Source of the DNA: Petrolisthes cinctipes
Taxonomy: Eukaryota > Arthropoda > Malacostraca > Decapoda > Porcellanidae
DNA length: 64,000 nt
Assembly (NCBI GenBank): GCA_033782935.1
Contig: JAWQEG010002455.1
Coordinates: 68,501-132,500 of the forward strand
Reading direction: 5' to 3'
The notes beneath the pieces were generated by a model, which was given only the letters and a program-made list of their open reading frames with translations, had not been told where the DNA came from and did no database searches. The position numbers were made by a program, and so were the translations under genes. Below, in pieces: positions 10,391 through 21,952 of this stretch. Position 1 is the stretch's first letter; each line of letters starts with the position of its first letter.

Positions 10391-10404
10391 ACCCCCCTCC
10401 CCCC
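10391..10404 (-). other. Gypsy-2 polypurine tract
   Basis: On the minus strand GGGGGGAGGGGGGT lies 2 bases upstream of the LTR start TGTAGTGG. This is the expected plus-strand primer site. Gypsy-4 has a similar GGGGGAGGGGGGGAG at 47476-47490. Confidence 0.75.
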
Positions 10405-11690
10405 AACCGAGTGAATTTATTAGGGGAGAGGGGAAGGCTCAATACATACAAATTAACAATTAACATAGCAACAACAAAAAAACTATATATATATATCTAC
10501 AGGTGATAACACATAAAATATAGGGAATAAATGTTGTACAGATGTGTACGGGTAATGTGTGGAGTGTGGGGTGGGGGGCTAGCTGCAAGTTTGTGTTATT
10601 AGTAGTAGGGACTGTGTGTGTGTGTATGTATGTCTGTGTTGTACAGGGCAGCCACATATTTACTTGGGCGCCATATCGTGCGCCCCGAGCGGGAGCTGAA
10701 GCCATCAGGGACCATCATCGGTTCGTCGTGCCGCCGCTCCTGACATGGTGAAGGTGGTGTAGCAGGGCGAGGTGAGGGAGTGCACCATCGAGGAGGGATG
10801 GCAGGACGAGGAGACGTGGCTGGGATGGTGTGGATGATGGGTGGCAATTCCTGTGGAAGACTAGAAGGGATTACGGTTATTGAGTCATGGTCGGGTAACG
10901 GGTCATCAGGCCTAGGAGTAGGGGTAGACAGGTGAGAGTCAAGTAAGGGTAGGGGAGTAGGGTGTGGCGCAGCGTGAGGTGGGGTGGGGGAGGGGTGGTG
11001 TCAGGTAGGTCTGGGGTATTGATAGGGGCATTGAGGGGTATGGGTCACAAAGGAAAGTCAGGAGACGGTGGCGGTTGAGGTGAGGGCAGTGGTGAGGAAT
11101 CTGAAGAAGTAGTGGGAGGAGGTGGTGGGATATGAGGTTGGGAATGGATAGGAGATGGTGCGCATGTGGGTTGAGGTGAGTGATTATGAGGGGTAGTAGG
11201 TGGAAGATGAGTAGGTGATGGGGGAATGGGTATGGTGGTGTGTGGTTGGGAGTTGGTGCTGGGCGAAGTAGATGGTTGTGGTTGATGGGGGTGGGAGTCT
11301 TGTGTACGTGTGGTATGATGTAGCGAGGTGTTTGGAGGTGAGTGGTATGTATGCGTATGTGTTGGCATGTGAGTGTGGTTGTTGGTTGTGAGTGAAGTTG
11401 GTGTGTGAGGCTGGTGGAGGGGCGGTTGGTATGTGTGTATAGTATGGTGTGGTGGAGTAGGCAGAGATGCGTAGTGTATTCATGTGGGCACTGCGCGAAG
11501 TGTAGGTAGGAGTGGTGGTCGTCGTTGAATGTGGGGCGGGTAGTGTGTAAGAGGGACCGTTGAAGAAGAGAAAGAGTACGTGCCTGCAAATGTGTATTAC
11601 TCCCTTAAAAGAAAAGGAATCGAAGGCATTTGGTACAATTGAGAGCAGATGACTCGAGGCCACCCCTTCCACCACCTTGTCGTAATAAGT
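10405..11690 (-). pseudogene. Gypsy-2 proline/threonine-rich C-terminal tail of Pol
   Basis: The minus frames are extremely rich in Pro, Thr, Ser and His and correspond to the tail after integrase in gypsy-4. They end in VPDGFSSRSGRTIWRPSKYV and stop at 10599. Such tails with a TRSGR..RPP.RY-like ending are common in arthropod gypsy Pol proteins. Several frames overlap because of indels, so no single frame covers it. The stretch 10405-10598 is noncoding and holds TA and GT microsatellites (10480-10497, 10613-10632). Confidence 0.65.
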
Positions 11691-11819
11691 TGCTCACCTT
11701 GATTGGCAACGGTGAGTTTTCATGGATCTTCTACTCACGGGTTCAGTTTGTTGTCGTTTAGAAATGTAGGTCTCTACGTGTCTGACTCCGTCTGATTTTA
11801 TCTCATTTGATTATATAAA

Positions 11820-12090
11820 TAGTTATTCAGGTGTGCACATTGAACAGGTATGGCCATGTAATGTGAAGAGATCAAGAGTATATAGGGAGAAGAGTAATGA
11901 ACATGGAGGTGGAAGGGAGCAGAGAAAGAGGAAGACCGAAATTTAGATGGAAAGACAAGCTGAAGGAAGATATGCAGGAGAAATGTTTAAGAGATGACCA
12001 CACGAGAGACAGAGCGGAATGGAAAAGACTAGTGAGGAACAGCGACCCCGTATAGAAATGGGAACAAGCTGAAGAAGAAGTAAAAAGGTG
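11820..12090 (+). mobile_element. LINE fragment: C-terminal GRPKFRW region of an endonuclease-RT
   Basis: The plus strand encodes RYGHVM, a gap, then a line ending RERGRPKFRWKDKLKEDM and WKRLVRNSDPV before a stop. This ...GHVxR...GRPKxRWxD...W...NSDP pattern is the C-terminus of many crustacean and insect endonuclease-reverse transcriptase LINEs. Only about 80 codons remain, inserted in gypsy-2's pol tail region. Confidence 0.6.
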
Positions 12091-13200
12091 TGCACATTGA
12101 CAATGCCTTACTAAATGGATATGAGTTATGTTTCAAAAAGAGGTTAATTTAATTATTAAGCACAATAACATTATTGATGTCAAGAATTAGATTTTGGAGC
12201 AGTCAGTTATCCTCATCAAATTCTTTAATGTAAGTTCCTTCAAATTTACCAACACTGTAGTATTCCCTTAATTTGAAGCTAGAAAAAAAGGCTCATTATT
12301 TTACCTTAAGACCTCTGTACAGGGGTCTCATCCGCCGCTGTATGAAGTATGGCTATCATGTGTTGGGTGGCACAACCTTCACAACACTCCTGGACAAAGT
12401 GGAATCAAAGGCCTTTTGTTTCATCAACTCTCCCCCTATTACTGATTCACTACAATCTCTCTTCGCTGCAATGTTGCATCACTTTCTCTCTTCTATCGCT
12501 ATTACACTGGACATTGCTCTTCTGAACTCTCTCAATGTATACTTCCTCCCCTTAGGAGAGCATGCAAAAATGGCCAAGGCTCTCGCTCTCACCCCTTTTC
12601 TGTCCAACTCCCTAATGCAAGAGTTAACCGGTACTATCAGTCTTTCATATACACAACTGGTCAACTCTGGAACACTCTACCTTCATCTATCTTTCCACCA
12701 TACTACGACTTATGTTCCTTCAAACGCAATGTGTCTAGGCATCTCGAACGAAACTGGACATGATTTTGAACTACTCCTGTATTTTTATAGATGTACTGTA
12801 TAGATAAGGACGATGAGCTTTTGGTCCTCTTCTTTTTTTAATAAAGACAAAAACTTAGTTTTTACCACGCCACTGTCCCATACTACCCTTACATCCAAGA
12901 AAAAAAGTTAATTATCCACTTCAATTTCATGAGAGAACTTAAGGAACTACTATACTTTTGGTACATAAGAGCACATTGGTTCCTTCAAAGTATGTCAAGA
13001 AACAGGACCAGATTAACACAAATAATGGTGGCCTGTTTCTTGGAATGGTTGGGAGGAATCAGTTGTTCCAGATTTACCAACACTGCAGAACTCCTTTATT
13101 TAATGGATGGAACCAATAAATTCAAAGTAATCAGATAATCATTCATTGGAAGAGAATTTGGCCCAAACCACAAAACATCATCTACATATCGGTGTCAAAT
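12090..13200 (-). mobile_element. Penelope-like RT remnants around the LINE fragment
   Basis: Near 13190-13080 the minus strand reads HRYVDDVLWFGPNSLP and LITLNLLVPSIK, which fits Penelope-like RT (YVDDVL, then L..LVPSIKF). Downstream pieces 13060-12890 are in shifted frames. A related short segment (TTTACCAACACTGTAGTATTCC, 12250-12271) mirrors 13066-13087 and suggests a second remnant. 12090-12260 holds nothing else I recognise. It is heavily mutated; the assignment rests on two short motifs. Confidence 0.45.
12260..12850 (+). mobile_element. LINE fragment: RT thumb/C-terminus and 3' UTR
   Basis: The frame 12273-12803 starts RGLIRRCMKYGYHVLGG and LLDKVESKAFCFINSPP, then degenerates by frameshifts. 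The other frames hold pieces of a W.S.LP/SFKR-like end. This matches the C-terminal region of a common decapod Jockey/CR1-type LINE (R..IRRCMEYG.HVW.G...LLDKVE.KA..LI). A poly-T/AATAAA-bearing 3' part follows to about 12850. It sits inside a Penelope-like remnant. Confidence 0.65.
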
Positions 13201-14040
13201 TATGCTTGTTTGTCGTGTATGCTTAGAGTGACAGTTGCGTCTGTCCTGGCAAGAACGGGGTGAGGGCAGGTGTACAGCTGCTGGAGCGGTGTGCGGTGTG
13301 AGTCCATCCTGAGTAGCAGCGAGGGTGCGGTGTGCAGGCCGAGTGGTGTGTAGGTAGGCCTGGTATGCTGGCATGTAGGCGTGGGTGCGGCATTAGTTTG
13401 AGTGCCGGCAAGAATGCAGTACATCCTCGCCGAACACGAGCTCCGCTGGTGAGTGTTTAAGGTCCTTCAGCATAGTACATATTGTCAGGAGGATGAGCAG
13501 GAGGGCGTCAGTCCATTGATCAGGCTGTAGCATCCTTCAGGCGGCGATGAAATCGCTCGACCATGCCGTTGCTTGCCGGGTGGTATACGATGGTCCATTG
13601 CCGACGTGTCCCTAATAATGTGAGCATGTCCTGCCACGCCCTGGACTCGAAATGTGTCCCTTGGTCCGTGACGATAATTGTAGGGGGACCAAAGTTCGAC
13701 ACCCAATTATTGAGAAAATGGCGGGCTTTGCCATCAGCCGTGATGTCATGCATAGGGACAGCTGTACACCACCGCGTCGTCTTGTCTACGCACATCAGGA
13801 GATATCGGTAACCTTGGGAGGACGTGAGAGGGCCCATGATGTCGACATATACTGTGTGGAATCTGTTGGAGGGAACGGTGAACTCGTGTATTGGTGGTTG
13901 TGTATGCTGTCCTACCTTCGCACGCTGATAGGAGATGCAGGCTGTCACCCAATCCTTCACTTGCCTTCTCTTTCCTGGCCATACTGCACGTCAAATAATG
14001 AGGTGAAGTGTACCTGCAATTCCCGGGTGGTTTATGGAGT
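13200..14040 (-). pseudogene. Gypsy-2 integrase
   Basis: The minus frame 13960-13520 carries the core VYVDIMGPLTSSQGYRYLL, then TDQGTHFESRAW and NGMVERFHRRL, so D, D and E are all present with DD35E spacing. The zinc-binding part upstream (13994-13960; TACISYQRAKVG) is out of frame with the preceding His motif. Downstream, 13500-13200 continues in shifted frames (SPAELVFGED, then a PLQQLY-type stretch like gypsy-4). The core is well kept, but frameshifts on both sides break the polyprotein. Confidence 0.85.
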
Positions 14041-14820
14041 GATAGTGATTGAATATGTTTTCTCTGAATTGCTCAGGTATGTAGGGGCGTGGCGTGCCGC
14101 AAGAAGTGTCACACTAGACACGTGTTGTAGAGTCGGGTGCCGTTGTGCATTCAAGGCTAGGCCAGTATTGCCCGTCAGTATTTCCTGGAGGTGAGTGTCA
14201 TCCTGTTGGGAGTGGGTGAGTGCTGCATAGTCTAGAGGAGGAATGCGTTGTATTGTAGCGATGAGTGGGTGTGGCAGTGGTGCCCAGGAAAGTGCGTCAG
14301 CCACCGTGTTGTCTTCCGCCCGTACGTGCCGTATATCTGTAGTAAATTCGGAGATGAATGAGAGATGTCGAGATATTTGTGGTGACCAGCTGGCACCCAG
14401 TTGTGTCATGGCTGTCGTAAGTGGTTTGTGATTGGTACGTATGTTGAAAGTCCTGCCTTTCAGGAAATGTAGGAAGAGTTTAACGGCATCATGCATGGCC
14501 ACCAATTCCCTGTCAAAAGTGCTGTATTTTCTCTGTGGTGGCTCGAGGCGTTTGCTAAAGAACGCGATAGGCTTTTGTACCCCGTCAACCTCCTGCTCCA
14601 GCACTGCTCCTATGGCGTCGTTGGATGAGTCAGTATATATGGATGTAGGCTCGTAGGGCGTGGGGTACGCTAGGAGGGAGTCAGCTAGCCTTTTTTTCAC
14701 CTCGCTGAAGGCGGACTCTGCAGCAGGGTTCCACGTGAGTTTCTTCTGGGAGACCGTTTTCAGGCCCCTCAACAGGTCATAGAGTGGGGCGAGTGTTGCC
14801 GCGACGTGGGAGATAAAGAG
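14032..14820 (-). pseudogene. Gypsy-2 RNase H and linker to integrase
   Basis: The minus frame 14772-14032 has the gypsy RNase H signatures SIYTDSSNDAIGAVLEQ, KPIAFFSKRLEPPQRKYS, DRELVAMHDAV, HKPLTTAM and IRHVRAEDNTVADALSW. Just upstream LFISHVAATLAPLYDLLRGL is the end of RT. LINE B interrupts between this and the VVNY motif at 19216. The tail runs into the integrase His motif (THLSNSEKTY-like). Apart from the insertion this is an intact-looking domain. Confidence 0.85.
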
Positions 14821-15309
14821 GTTGTTATTGTGCGGTCCCAGGACTCGGATGTGTCCTCCCCGAGCTCCGTCTTCCTTCTCATTTTTCCTTTCCTTTCTTT
14901 TTTAATTAACGAATCCTTCATATTATCACATTTCATCAAGATAAGTATCGAGATTGTTTGTTCTGGCTGTCATTTCACGTCATCTTTTTCTTCTTTTTAT
15001 TACCGTTTTTAGTGTCTTTTAAATTTACATTGACCCTCCCTCAACATAACACCTTCCCCCACCCCTCAATTTTCACTATTTTTAATAATACAGTTTTTTT
15101 TTTTTTAGTGTATTTTATCATCTTTTTAACATTTGTATATCCTTTTTAGTTAAACTCATAGGTTTTATTATCAATTCCCTTTTTTTATATAACTGACCCC
15201 TGACGTAAGTTAGGGGTTTGTTTACGTTTTATTCCTTCCTGCAGCCGTGCAGACTGTCTCGATACAGGGGTAAGTTTGTGTTGTATATTTATATTAGTGT
15301 TTTATAAAC

Positions 15310-15876
15310 ATGTACAGACACACCCCACACAAAACAACATACACATGTACACTAACAATATTCTACACATACTGCTCACTAGTTTTAATACTCTACAACA
15401 CTGACAATAAAAACACTGGCTGCACACATACCAACACACCAGACTCACTAACACCAGATATCTACACTCACACCTCCATATACACAATCCTGTTTGGGAA
15501 CCTGGGCACCCCTAAGGGCCCTCAAGGGTTAAAGGTGGCTTGCCTCGGCAATCTCCGGGGTGCCCTGTTGCTCCTTATGTTGTGTGGTGACACAGGGGCT
15601 CTGATCAACCCTGGCCCCCGCGCCCCAAAGTACCCCTGTCAATTATGCCGACGGGCGGTCAAATGGGGCCAGCGGGCCATCCAGTGCGATCGCTGCTGTG
15701 AGGTTTCCAGCATGCAGGCTGGTATCATGTCAGCTGTGTTGGGGGCTTCACGGCGGCGTTCGACGGATTGGAGGGTCGGAGCCTTTCGTGGATCTGCTGG
15801 GACTGTGGTGCGCCCAATTTTACCTCATCCCTTTTTCACTCCCCAATACACCACACAAATAGATTTAGTTTATTAG
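15310..15876 (+). pseudogene. LINE B N-terminal module: hydrophobic leader, 2A-like NPGP, PHD-type zinc finger
   Basis: The frame holds LRGALLLLMLCGD followed by TGALINPGP, then RAPKYPCQLCRRAVKWGQ and CDRCCE. L2/CR1-type elements of several invertebrates are known to start with a hydrophobic stretch, a 2A-like DxExNPGP and a C-x2-C...C-x2-C zinc finger. Here NPGP is kept, but the Asp/Glu of the 2A consensus are not in register. After CDRC the canonical second half of the finger (WICWDCGAPNF, about 15788-15820) lies in another frame, so at least two indels damage it. The frame ends at TAG 15874-15876 and is in phase with the endonuclease frame beyond. Confidence 0.65.
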
Positions 15877-17290
15877 ACACCACCACTCAAAACTCACAAC
15901 ACACCTCTACCATTAGATAGGATCACCCGACGTTTAGGTAGACGCAACAAAGACAATTCCTCCCCTACACAAAACCGACAGCAAGACATGACTTCCCTCA
16001 ACTCCGCATCATCCACTCCTCCACTCCCAAACCATTCTACACCCAACCAGACTCTCCATAGTGCACACTCATTATCCATAACACCAATCACCATCCCCAA
16101 TAGATCATCCATCCTCACACCCCATTCTACCACCAACACCACACTCGACTCCATCACCCATAAAAAACTGTCTTCCCTTCGTACCCTAATCATCAACTTC
16201 CGCAGCATCATAAACAAAAGAGCCGCCTTTCACCAAACCCTCCAGACCTATGACCCCGACATTATTATAGGGACAGAGACCTGGCTCACACCTGACATCC
16301 AGGACAGTGAAATCTTCCCGACGGACAGTCCCTGTAATATGACCCTACACAGGAAGGACAGAATAGACGATAACCATGGCGGAGTCCTAATTGCGACAAA
16401 GCCAGGACTAGTTGCGACCCCAGCTACCGAACTGAACGCGGACTCTGAAATTATATGGACTAAAATACAGATACAGGGCTGCAGGACACTCATTATAGGA
16501 TCATTTTATCGTCCCCCAAATTCAAACTTAGAATACCTGCAGACCCTTGACGATTGTTTATCTAAAATTGGCCCCTCCAAAAATATATGGTTGGCTGGTG
16601 ACTTTAACCTTCCCGACATAAACTGGACAGCACAGGCGACACTGGACAATTCCACCCATGAAGGCGACTTACTATTACAGACTGATAGGAAACTCTTACA
16701 TGAAAATTTCATTGACATCATTAACACCCACTCACTTACCCAAACAGTACTCGAACCAACACGCACACAAATCAGTGTAGAAAGACATAATCCTAACATA
16801 AGACACGGGGTCACATCCAACATATTAGACTTATTTTTCACAAACAACATTTCCTTAATTACACGGACACGAGTACTACTTGGTCTTAGTGACCATGAGA
16901 TGGTACTCATTGACGCAAACATCAAGCCAACAACACAAAAACAATTACCCAGGACAATTTACATGTACAACAGAGCTGACATGGATGGCATTACCCAAGA
17001 CTTAGTTGAATTTCGTGACTCGTTCCTTGATTCAGACCCAATGGCCAGCTCTGTGGAAACAAACTGGACCAGACTCCGTGACTTTATACGTGACACAATG
17101 GACAAGCACATACCCATGAAAACCATCACACATAACCGGTCATTACCATGGTACAATAGACAATTAAAAAGACTACACAGAAACAAGGTAAAGGCATACA
17201 ACAGAGCAAAACGATACAACGATACAGAACACTGGTTAGAATACAAAACATACAATAAACACTACAGAAAGAAACTAAACAAGCAGAAAC
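15877..17290 (+). CDS. LINE B ORF2, apurinic/apyrimidinic-like endonuclease
   Basis: The frame is open from 15877 (after TAG) with the first Met at 15988. APE-type endonuclease motifs run in order: LIINFRSIINKR, DIIIGTETWLTPD (catalytic Glu in GTETW), IIGSFYRPPN, WLAGDFNLPDINW (catalytic D and N) and LLGLSDHEMVLID (SDH, catalytic His). It nicks target DNA to prime reverse transcription. The linker (LPWYNRQLKRLHRNKVKAYN) has the basic WYN/W..L..L.RK style of CR1/L2 proteins. A 1-base indel near 17285-17296 separates it from the RT frame. Confidence 0.85.
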
Positions 17291-19130
17291 TAAATACACA
17301 TCCACTTTCCTCGCAAACAACACACAAAACCACAAAAAATTCTTCGGCTTTTTTAAGGCACGCAAACAAGACTCGACCGGTATTACAACATTACTACACA
17401 ACAATTCCTTGGTTACACACCCACAAGACAAAGCCAACGCCCTTAACACACAATTCCAGTCCGTTTTTACCCATGAACATGAACACTTACCAGACATGCC
17501 AACACCATCACACCCACCTATCCCTCCCATTCATATAAACACCCAAGGAATTGAGAAACTCTTATCTGAGGTAGACATACACAAAGCGACTGGACCAGAC
17601 AATATATCCTGCAGGATATTGAGGACTAACGCTAGCGTTCTTGCCCCTGTCCTGCAGGTTATATTCTCACAGACTTTACAGACCGGTGAACTCCCTCAAG
17701 ACTGGCTTTTGGCAAATGTGACCCCAATTTTTAAATCCGGAGACAGAACCCTTCCCATTAATTATAGACCTATTTCACTTACCTCAGTCCCCTGCAAAAT
17801 TTCAGAACACATTATTCATAGACACATATTGGACCACTATGATAGGCAAAATATACTGACTGACAATCAACACGGTTTTCGGCCTAAACGCTCGTGTGAG
17901 ACGCAGCTACTGGTAACTACTCATGACATCTTGCAGTCCCTCAATGACACAAAAATTAGACAGGTTGACGCCATAATATTAGACTTTGCCAAAGCCTTCG
18001 ACAAAGTCTCTCACCAAAGACTACTACACAAATTAGAATTCTATGGCATACAGGGACAACTTCTTCACTGGATTAGAACGTTCTTGACTACCAGAAAGCA
18101 ACGTGTAGTTCTTGACGGTAGTCAGTCTCCATCTGTTCCTGTGACCTCTGGGGTACCCCAGGGCACTGTCCTGGGTCCCCTTCTCTTCCTTTCATACATT
18201 AATGACCTCCCACTTTCACTTTCCTCTACCACTAGACTCTTTGCAGACGATAGCTTAGTTTACAGACCAATTAAAGATAGGAATGACTGCCTTCGACTAC
18301 AGGACGACCTAACTGCACTTGAAGACTGGGAAGTCAAGTGGCAGATGACATTTAGACCAGACAAATGCCATCACATCCGTTTTACCCGTGCCCATAATGT
18401 CATTCCATATACATACCAATTACACAACACCAACCTCAACACAGTCACTTCCCACAAATACTTGGGCATCCACATCTCAGCGGACATGAGGTGGAACACA
18501 CACATAGGTAGCATCAGGGCCAAAGCTAGTAGGGTCCTGGGGTTCTTGCGCAGGAAACTCAGCAGGTGTAACACAAACACCAAAATTATTGCATATAACA
18601 CTTTCGTTCGGCCACATTTAGATTATTGCGACACCGTCTGGGACCCACACACTTACAATAATATCAATAAATTAGAGTCCATACAAAACAAGACTGCAAG
18701 ATGGGCCAGACGTGATTACACACACACTACATCAGTCACTTTGCTTAAACAAGACACAAAACTAGACCCATTAGTAACACGAAGACAGATACACAGACAA
18801 CAGATGATATACAAAATCACAAACAAGTTAGTTGACATAGACAAAGACACATATCTACACCCTACAAGTATACGATCCACTAGAGGCAGCCACAACTTAA
18901 AATACCATACATACCAGACAAGCACTGATATATTTAGGCACTCATTCTTTCCCAGCAGCATCCAAGAGTGGAATCATCTCCCATCTCACGTAGTTAATAG
19001 CCCCACTCTTGACACGTTTAGAAATAGGATCACCAATCATTACCTCCCCAATCCTAATCCTCTACCCACAGTCCCTGACCCAATCCACCCTTATCCTAAC
19101 CCTCTTCCTAATCCTGCCCTGGATCCCTAA
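17290..19130 (+). CDS. LINE B ORF2, reverse transcriptase
   Basis: The frame is open from about 17290 (in the RT phase FFGFFKARKQDSTGI) to TAA 19128-19130. RT blocks are all present: NVTPIFKSGD, NYRPISLTSV, NQHGFRPKRSCETQLL, ILDFAKAFDKVSHQRLL, GVPQGTVLGPLLFLSYINDLP, the catalytic LFADDSLVY, and thumb KYLGIHIS. The C-terminus (QNKTARWARRDYTHTTSVT, RRQIHRQQMIYK, FFPSSIQEWNHLP) is classic CR1/L2. A Pro/Asn-rich end follows. All catalytic Asp residues are intact. One frameshift upstream is the only defect in the EN-RT part. Confidence 0.9.
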
Positions 19131-19215
19131 ATCCCCCGCACAACCCCCGCATATTATGCCGCCCATGAGCGTCCCTCTGCGGGACCCTAAAACTTGAACT
19201 TGAACTTGAACTTGA

Positions 19216-20475
19216 GAAATAATTCACCACCCCGAAGAATTCTCTCAGCTTCCTAGCCGTGGTAAGGAGAGTGAATTCCCGAAAAGCCTCCACCTTCTGC
19301 GGGGTGACTCGTTGGTCGAGAGAGTCTATTTGGTTCATCCCTATTACGCACTTAGATGGGTGAATCCTTAGTCCATAATCTTGTAGGTGGGAAAATAATT
19401 CCCGCAGGTGTTGCTGGTGTTGCATATGATTGCTTGACGCGATGAGGATGTCGTCTATATACACCAATACGTAATCGAGGCCTCGTAGTACCATATCCAT
19501 AAATCGCTGGAATGTCTGCGCTGTGTTACGTAAGCCAAAGTTCATTACAGGGAATTCGTATAGTCCAAAGGGTGTGGCTATCGCTGTTTTTATTATATCC
19601 TCCTCTGCAACGGGAATTTAGTGGAAAGCCCTGACGAGGTCAATTTTGAAGAAAACAGCACATCCTTGCTGCTTCCAGTGAAAATCAAGAACATGCGGAA
19701 TGGGATACCTGTCAGGAATGGAGAGTGCATTCATGGACCTGTAATCCCCGCACGCCCTCTATTCACCTTCTTGCTGTTTGGGTACCATTTGCAGGGGTGA
19801 CGCCCATGCGCTGTCAGACGGCCTGGCAACCCCTTGTTTGATCATCACTGTGAACTCCCGTTGTGCAGCTTCTAGTCGTTCTGGGGACATACGTCGAGGC
19901 TTGGCAAAAACTGGGGGACCCGTCGTTGTGATTGTGTCATTTGTGTGGTGGATACCTGCATCTTTGATTCTTGGTGAAGTCTCTGCAGAGCGTAGAAGTG
20001 GAAAATCGTGAATAATGCTATCGTAAGTGGTGGTTTGTGTGCTTTGTGTAATAGTAGGTGTGACTTGTCGGCAATTTCTGGTGGGAATAGTAGCTCCTGA
20101 AGGTTGGTGTATGAGTCTGTTACGTTTAGCATCGATTAACAAGTAGTGAGCCATCAGGAAATCCAAGCCCAGTAATGGTGCTTGGACATCCGCTTCCATG
20201 AAAAGCCAGACCACGAACTCGTCCTTCAATAGTGTGACGCCCTTACTCCTTGTTCTGTAGGTGGCGATAGGAGAATGGTTTGCAGCGAGGAGATCGTAAG
20301 CGGTAGACGCCAGTCTCTTGTGGTCCTTCTCCAGGGGAGGAACTACGCTAACATCGGAGACCGAGTCGATAAGGAAAGTGTCCCCTGACTCGAGGTCCTC
20401 TACCCATAGCAGTGTGCGAGCGTGATTGCGTGGGGGCACACATGTAACCGCAGGGGAAAGGTCTGGGGGCATGAA
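19216..20475 (-). pseudogene. pol: Gypsy-2 protease and reverse transcriptase
   Basis: The minus frame 20472-19759 gives a retropepsin-like region (FLIDSVSDVSVVPP, where DTG has become DSV; ILG-like PLLGLDFLMAHYLLID) and the RT N-terminus (PVFAKPRRMSPERLEAA, IKQGVARPSDSAWASPL). After a stop at 19759 RT continues (NALSIPDRYPIPHVLDF, FFKIDLVRAFH then a stop, FGLYEFPVMNFGLRNTAQTFQ, VYIDDILIAS) to FFGVVNYF at 19216. There LINE B is inserted. At least two stops are seen (near 19760 and 19618), and the changed protease motif suggests loss of function. Confidence 0.8.
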
Positions 20476-20829
20476 AGAGGGAACACGTGCGTGTACATGG
20501 GTCGACGTACAGTGAGCTGGGTCCGTGCGGGGTTGAGGGAGTGGCGTAGTAGTGTGGGTGGATTGGGCGTGTTGATCGACTTGTTGTAGCGTAGAGTGTG
20601 AGGAACGTACGGCAGCGGCGTAGGAGTGACGTAGCGGCGCGGCCAGAGAAGCGTTCTGAGGGTTCCTGGGCTTGTGCGTTGCCTCGAGGGTATGGTAGTC
20701 GTCGTTCTTGTCTCGTTGCGTCGTGGGTACGCATGTTGCAGGCTAGGATGCGTGGCAGTGACTTTCTGGGTATGTTCTTGCCACCGCCTTACTAGTTTCC
20801 CTGGTTGATACAGGGTGAATGGCGAGTGT

Positions 20830-21952
20830 CAGGGGACACCCACCTTGGCGGCAATTACGTGTGAAGTTGCCGAAGCATTGGTGGTAGAAACACAGTTCCA
20901 TGAGTGTAATGTTGTTATTGTGTTGATGGGGTAAAGGATTGAAATGTGGAGGTTGTGTTGTGTTGTGTGAGGTAGTGTATTGTGGCGACGGTGGGAGAAT
21001 GCATGAGGTTGGGGTGAAATGTTGGTGAAAATACGGGTGGTTGTGCTGGGGGTGATAGTGTTGCGTAGCTGGTTAGTGAGGCTGAGTGGAGACGTGTGTG
21101 TGAAGTTGATGATGTGGGATAGGTGTATGATGCTGGGGGAGGTTGGAAATGGGGTGAAATTGTTGAGATGGGGGTGATGTGTTGTGTATATGAGGTTGAA
21201 TGGTCGTGGGGTGTGTGGAGGTGGATGTATGTGCTTGATGCTTAGGGTATGAGAGGTGTTGGAAGTGAGGAGATGAAGTAGGTGGCGAGTGGAGTGTAGA
21301 GCGTGTTGAAGATTGTGGCGTAGTGGTGGTTGTGTTGACGTGGTAGTGTAGTTGTGGTGGGTCGGCCTCAGAATAAACATTCATGATAGCATCCGCATGT
21401 TTCACGTATTAGTTTATGGGAAGATCAAGGTGGACCTGGGGGTGGAGTTGTACCGTCGCAGGGAACAGCATGGAGTGGCGCCTCTTGAGTAGCGCCTCTG
21501 AGAAGTCGTCTCCTGCCTTCTCATTCAGCTGCTGCATGTGCCGTAAGACCACGGAAGAGCGGTGGCCGTCCACTTGTATATCTTCTAAGGCCTTTAAGTA
21601 CTCCTGGTTGGACATACCATGAGATGAAACGATCGCATCCTTCAAATCTTCGTAGGATGGGCGTCAAGTGATAGTGGTCGGGATAGCATCGAATACGTCC
21701 TCTGGGAGTACCCGGAGGACGGCATTTAACTTTTGTTCGCTCGTGAAGTTTGCGGAGCACCACAGAGTTTCCCTGTGATGGAACCAAGAGTGTACGTTAA
21801 GTGAGAAAGGTGGGACATAAGGTGATTGTGAGGTGGCGTTATGTAACGAGGAAGTAGTGGGTGTTGAAGTGGAAGAATGTTTTGGGAGTGAGGGACGGCA
21901 GAATTAAATGATGGGGGGACGATACTGTTTGTGAGGCTAAAGTGGTGTTCAT
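20830..21952 (-). pseudogene. gag: Gypsy-2 Gag
   Basis: The start is the ATG at 21952 (MNTTLASQTVSSPHHL). In shifted frames one reads a capsid-like region (NVHSWFHHRETLWCSANFTSEQ, LNAVLRVLPEDVFDAI; 21830-21690), QEYLKALEDIQVDGHRSS and VVLRHMQQLNEKAGDDF (21645-21409). A Pro/Thr/His-rich linker (21400-20930) follows and ends in a single degenerate knuckle region near 20860. The W-centred HSWF and ALP[ED] motifs are typical of arthropod gypsy Gag. Stops at 21663 and 21408 and several frameshifts break it. 20475-20830 holds Arg-rich frames leading into protease. Confidence 0.7.

Larger units (their letters stand above)
14828..19215 (+). mobile_element. LINE B: near full-length L2/CR1-type non-LTR retrotransposon
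   Basis: It is inserted in gypsy-2 pol, with a T-rich 5' UTR (14828-15309), an N-terminal 2A-like/PHD module (15310-15876), endonuclease (15988-17290), RT (17290-19130) and a 3' end of (ACTTGA) repeats at 19189-19214. Short tandem repeats in place of poly-A are typical of CR1/L2-type 3' ends. Only one in-frame stop, one frameshift in the EN-RT part and local damage in the N-terminal zinc finger were seen, so it inserted comparatively recently. Both flanks are gypsy-2 RT sequence; the boundaries are good to about 5 bases. Confidence 0.85.

Noticed and set aside
10939..11589. A Pro/His/Thr-rich 216-codon frame as a host gene
   Set aside because: It corresponds to the Pol C-terminal tail of gypsy-4 and lies between gypsy-2 integrase and LTR.
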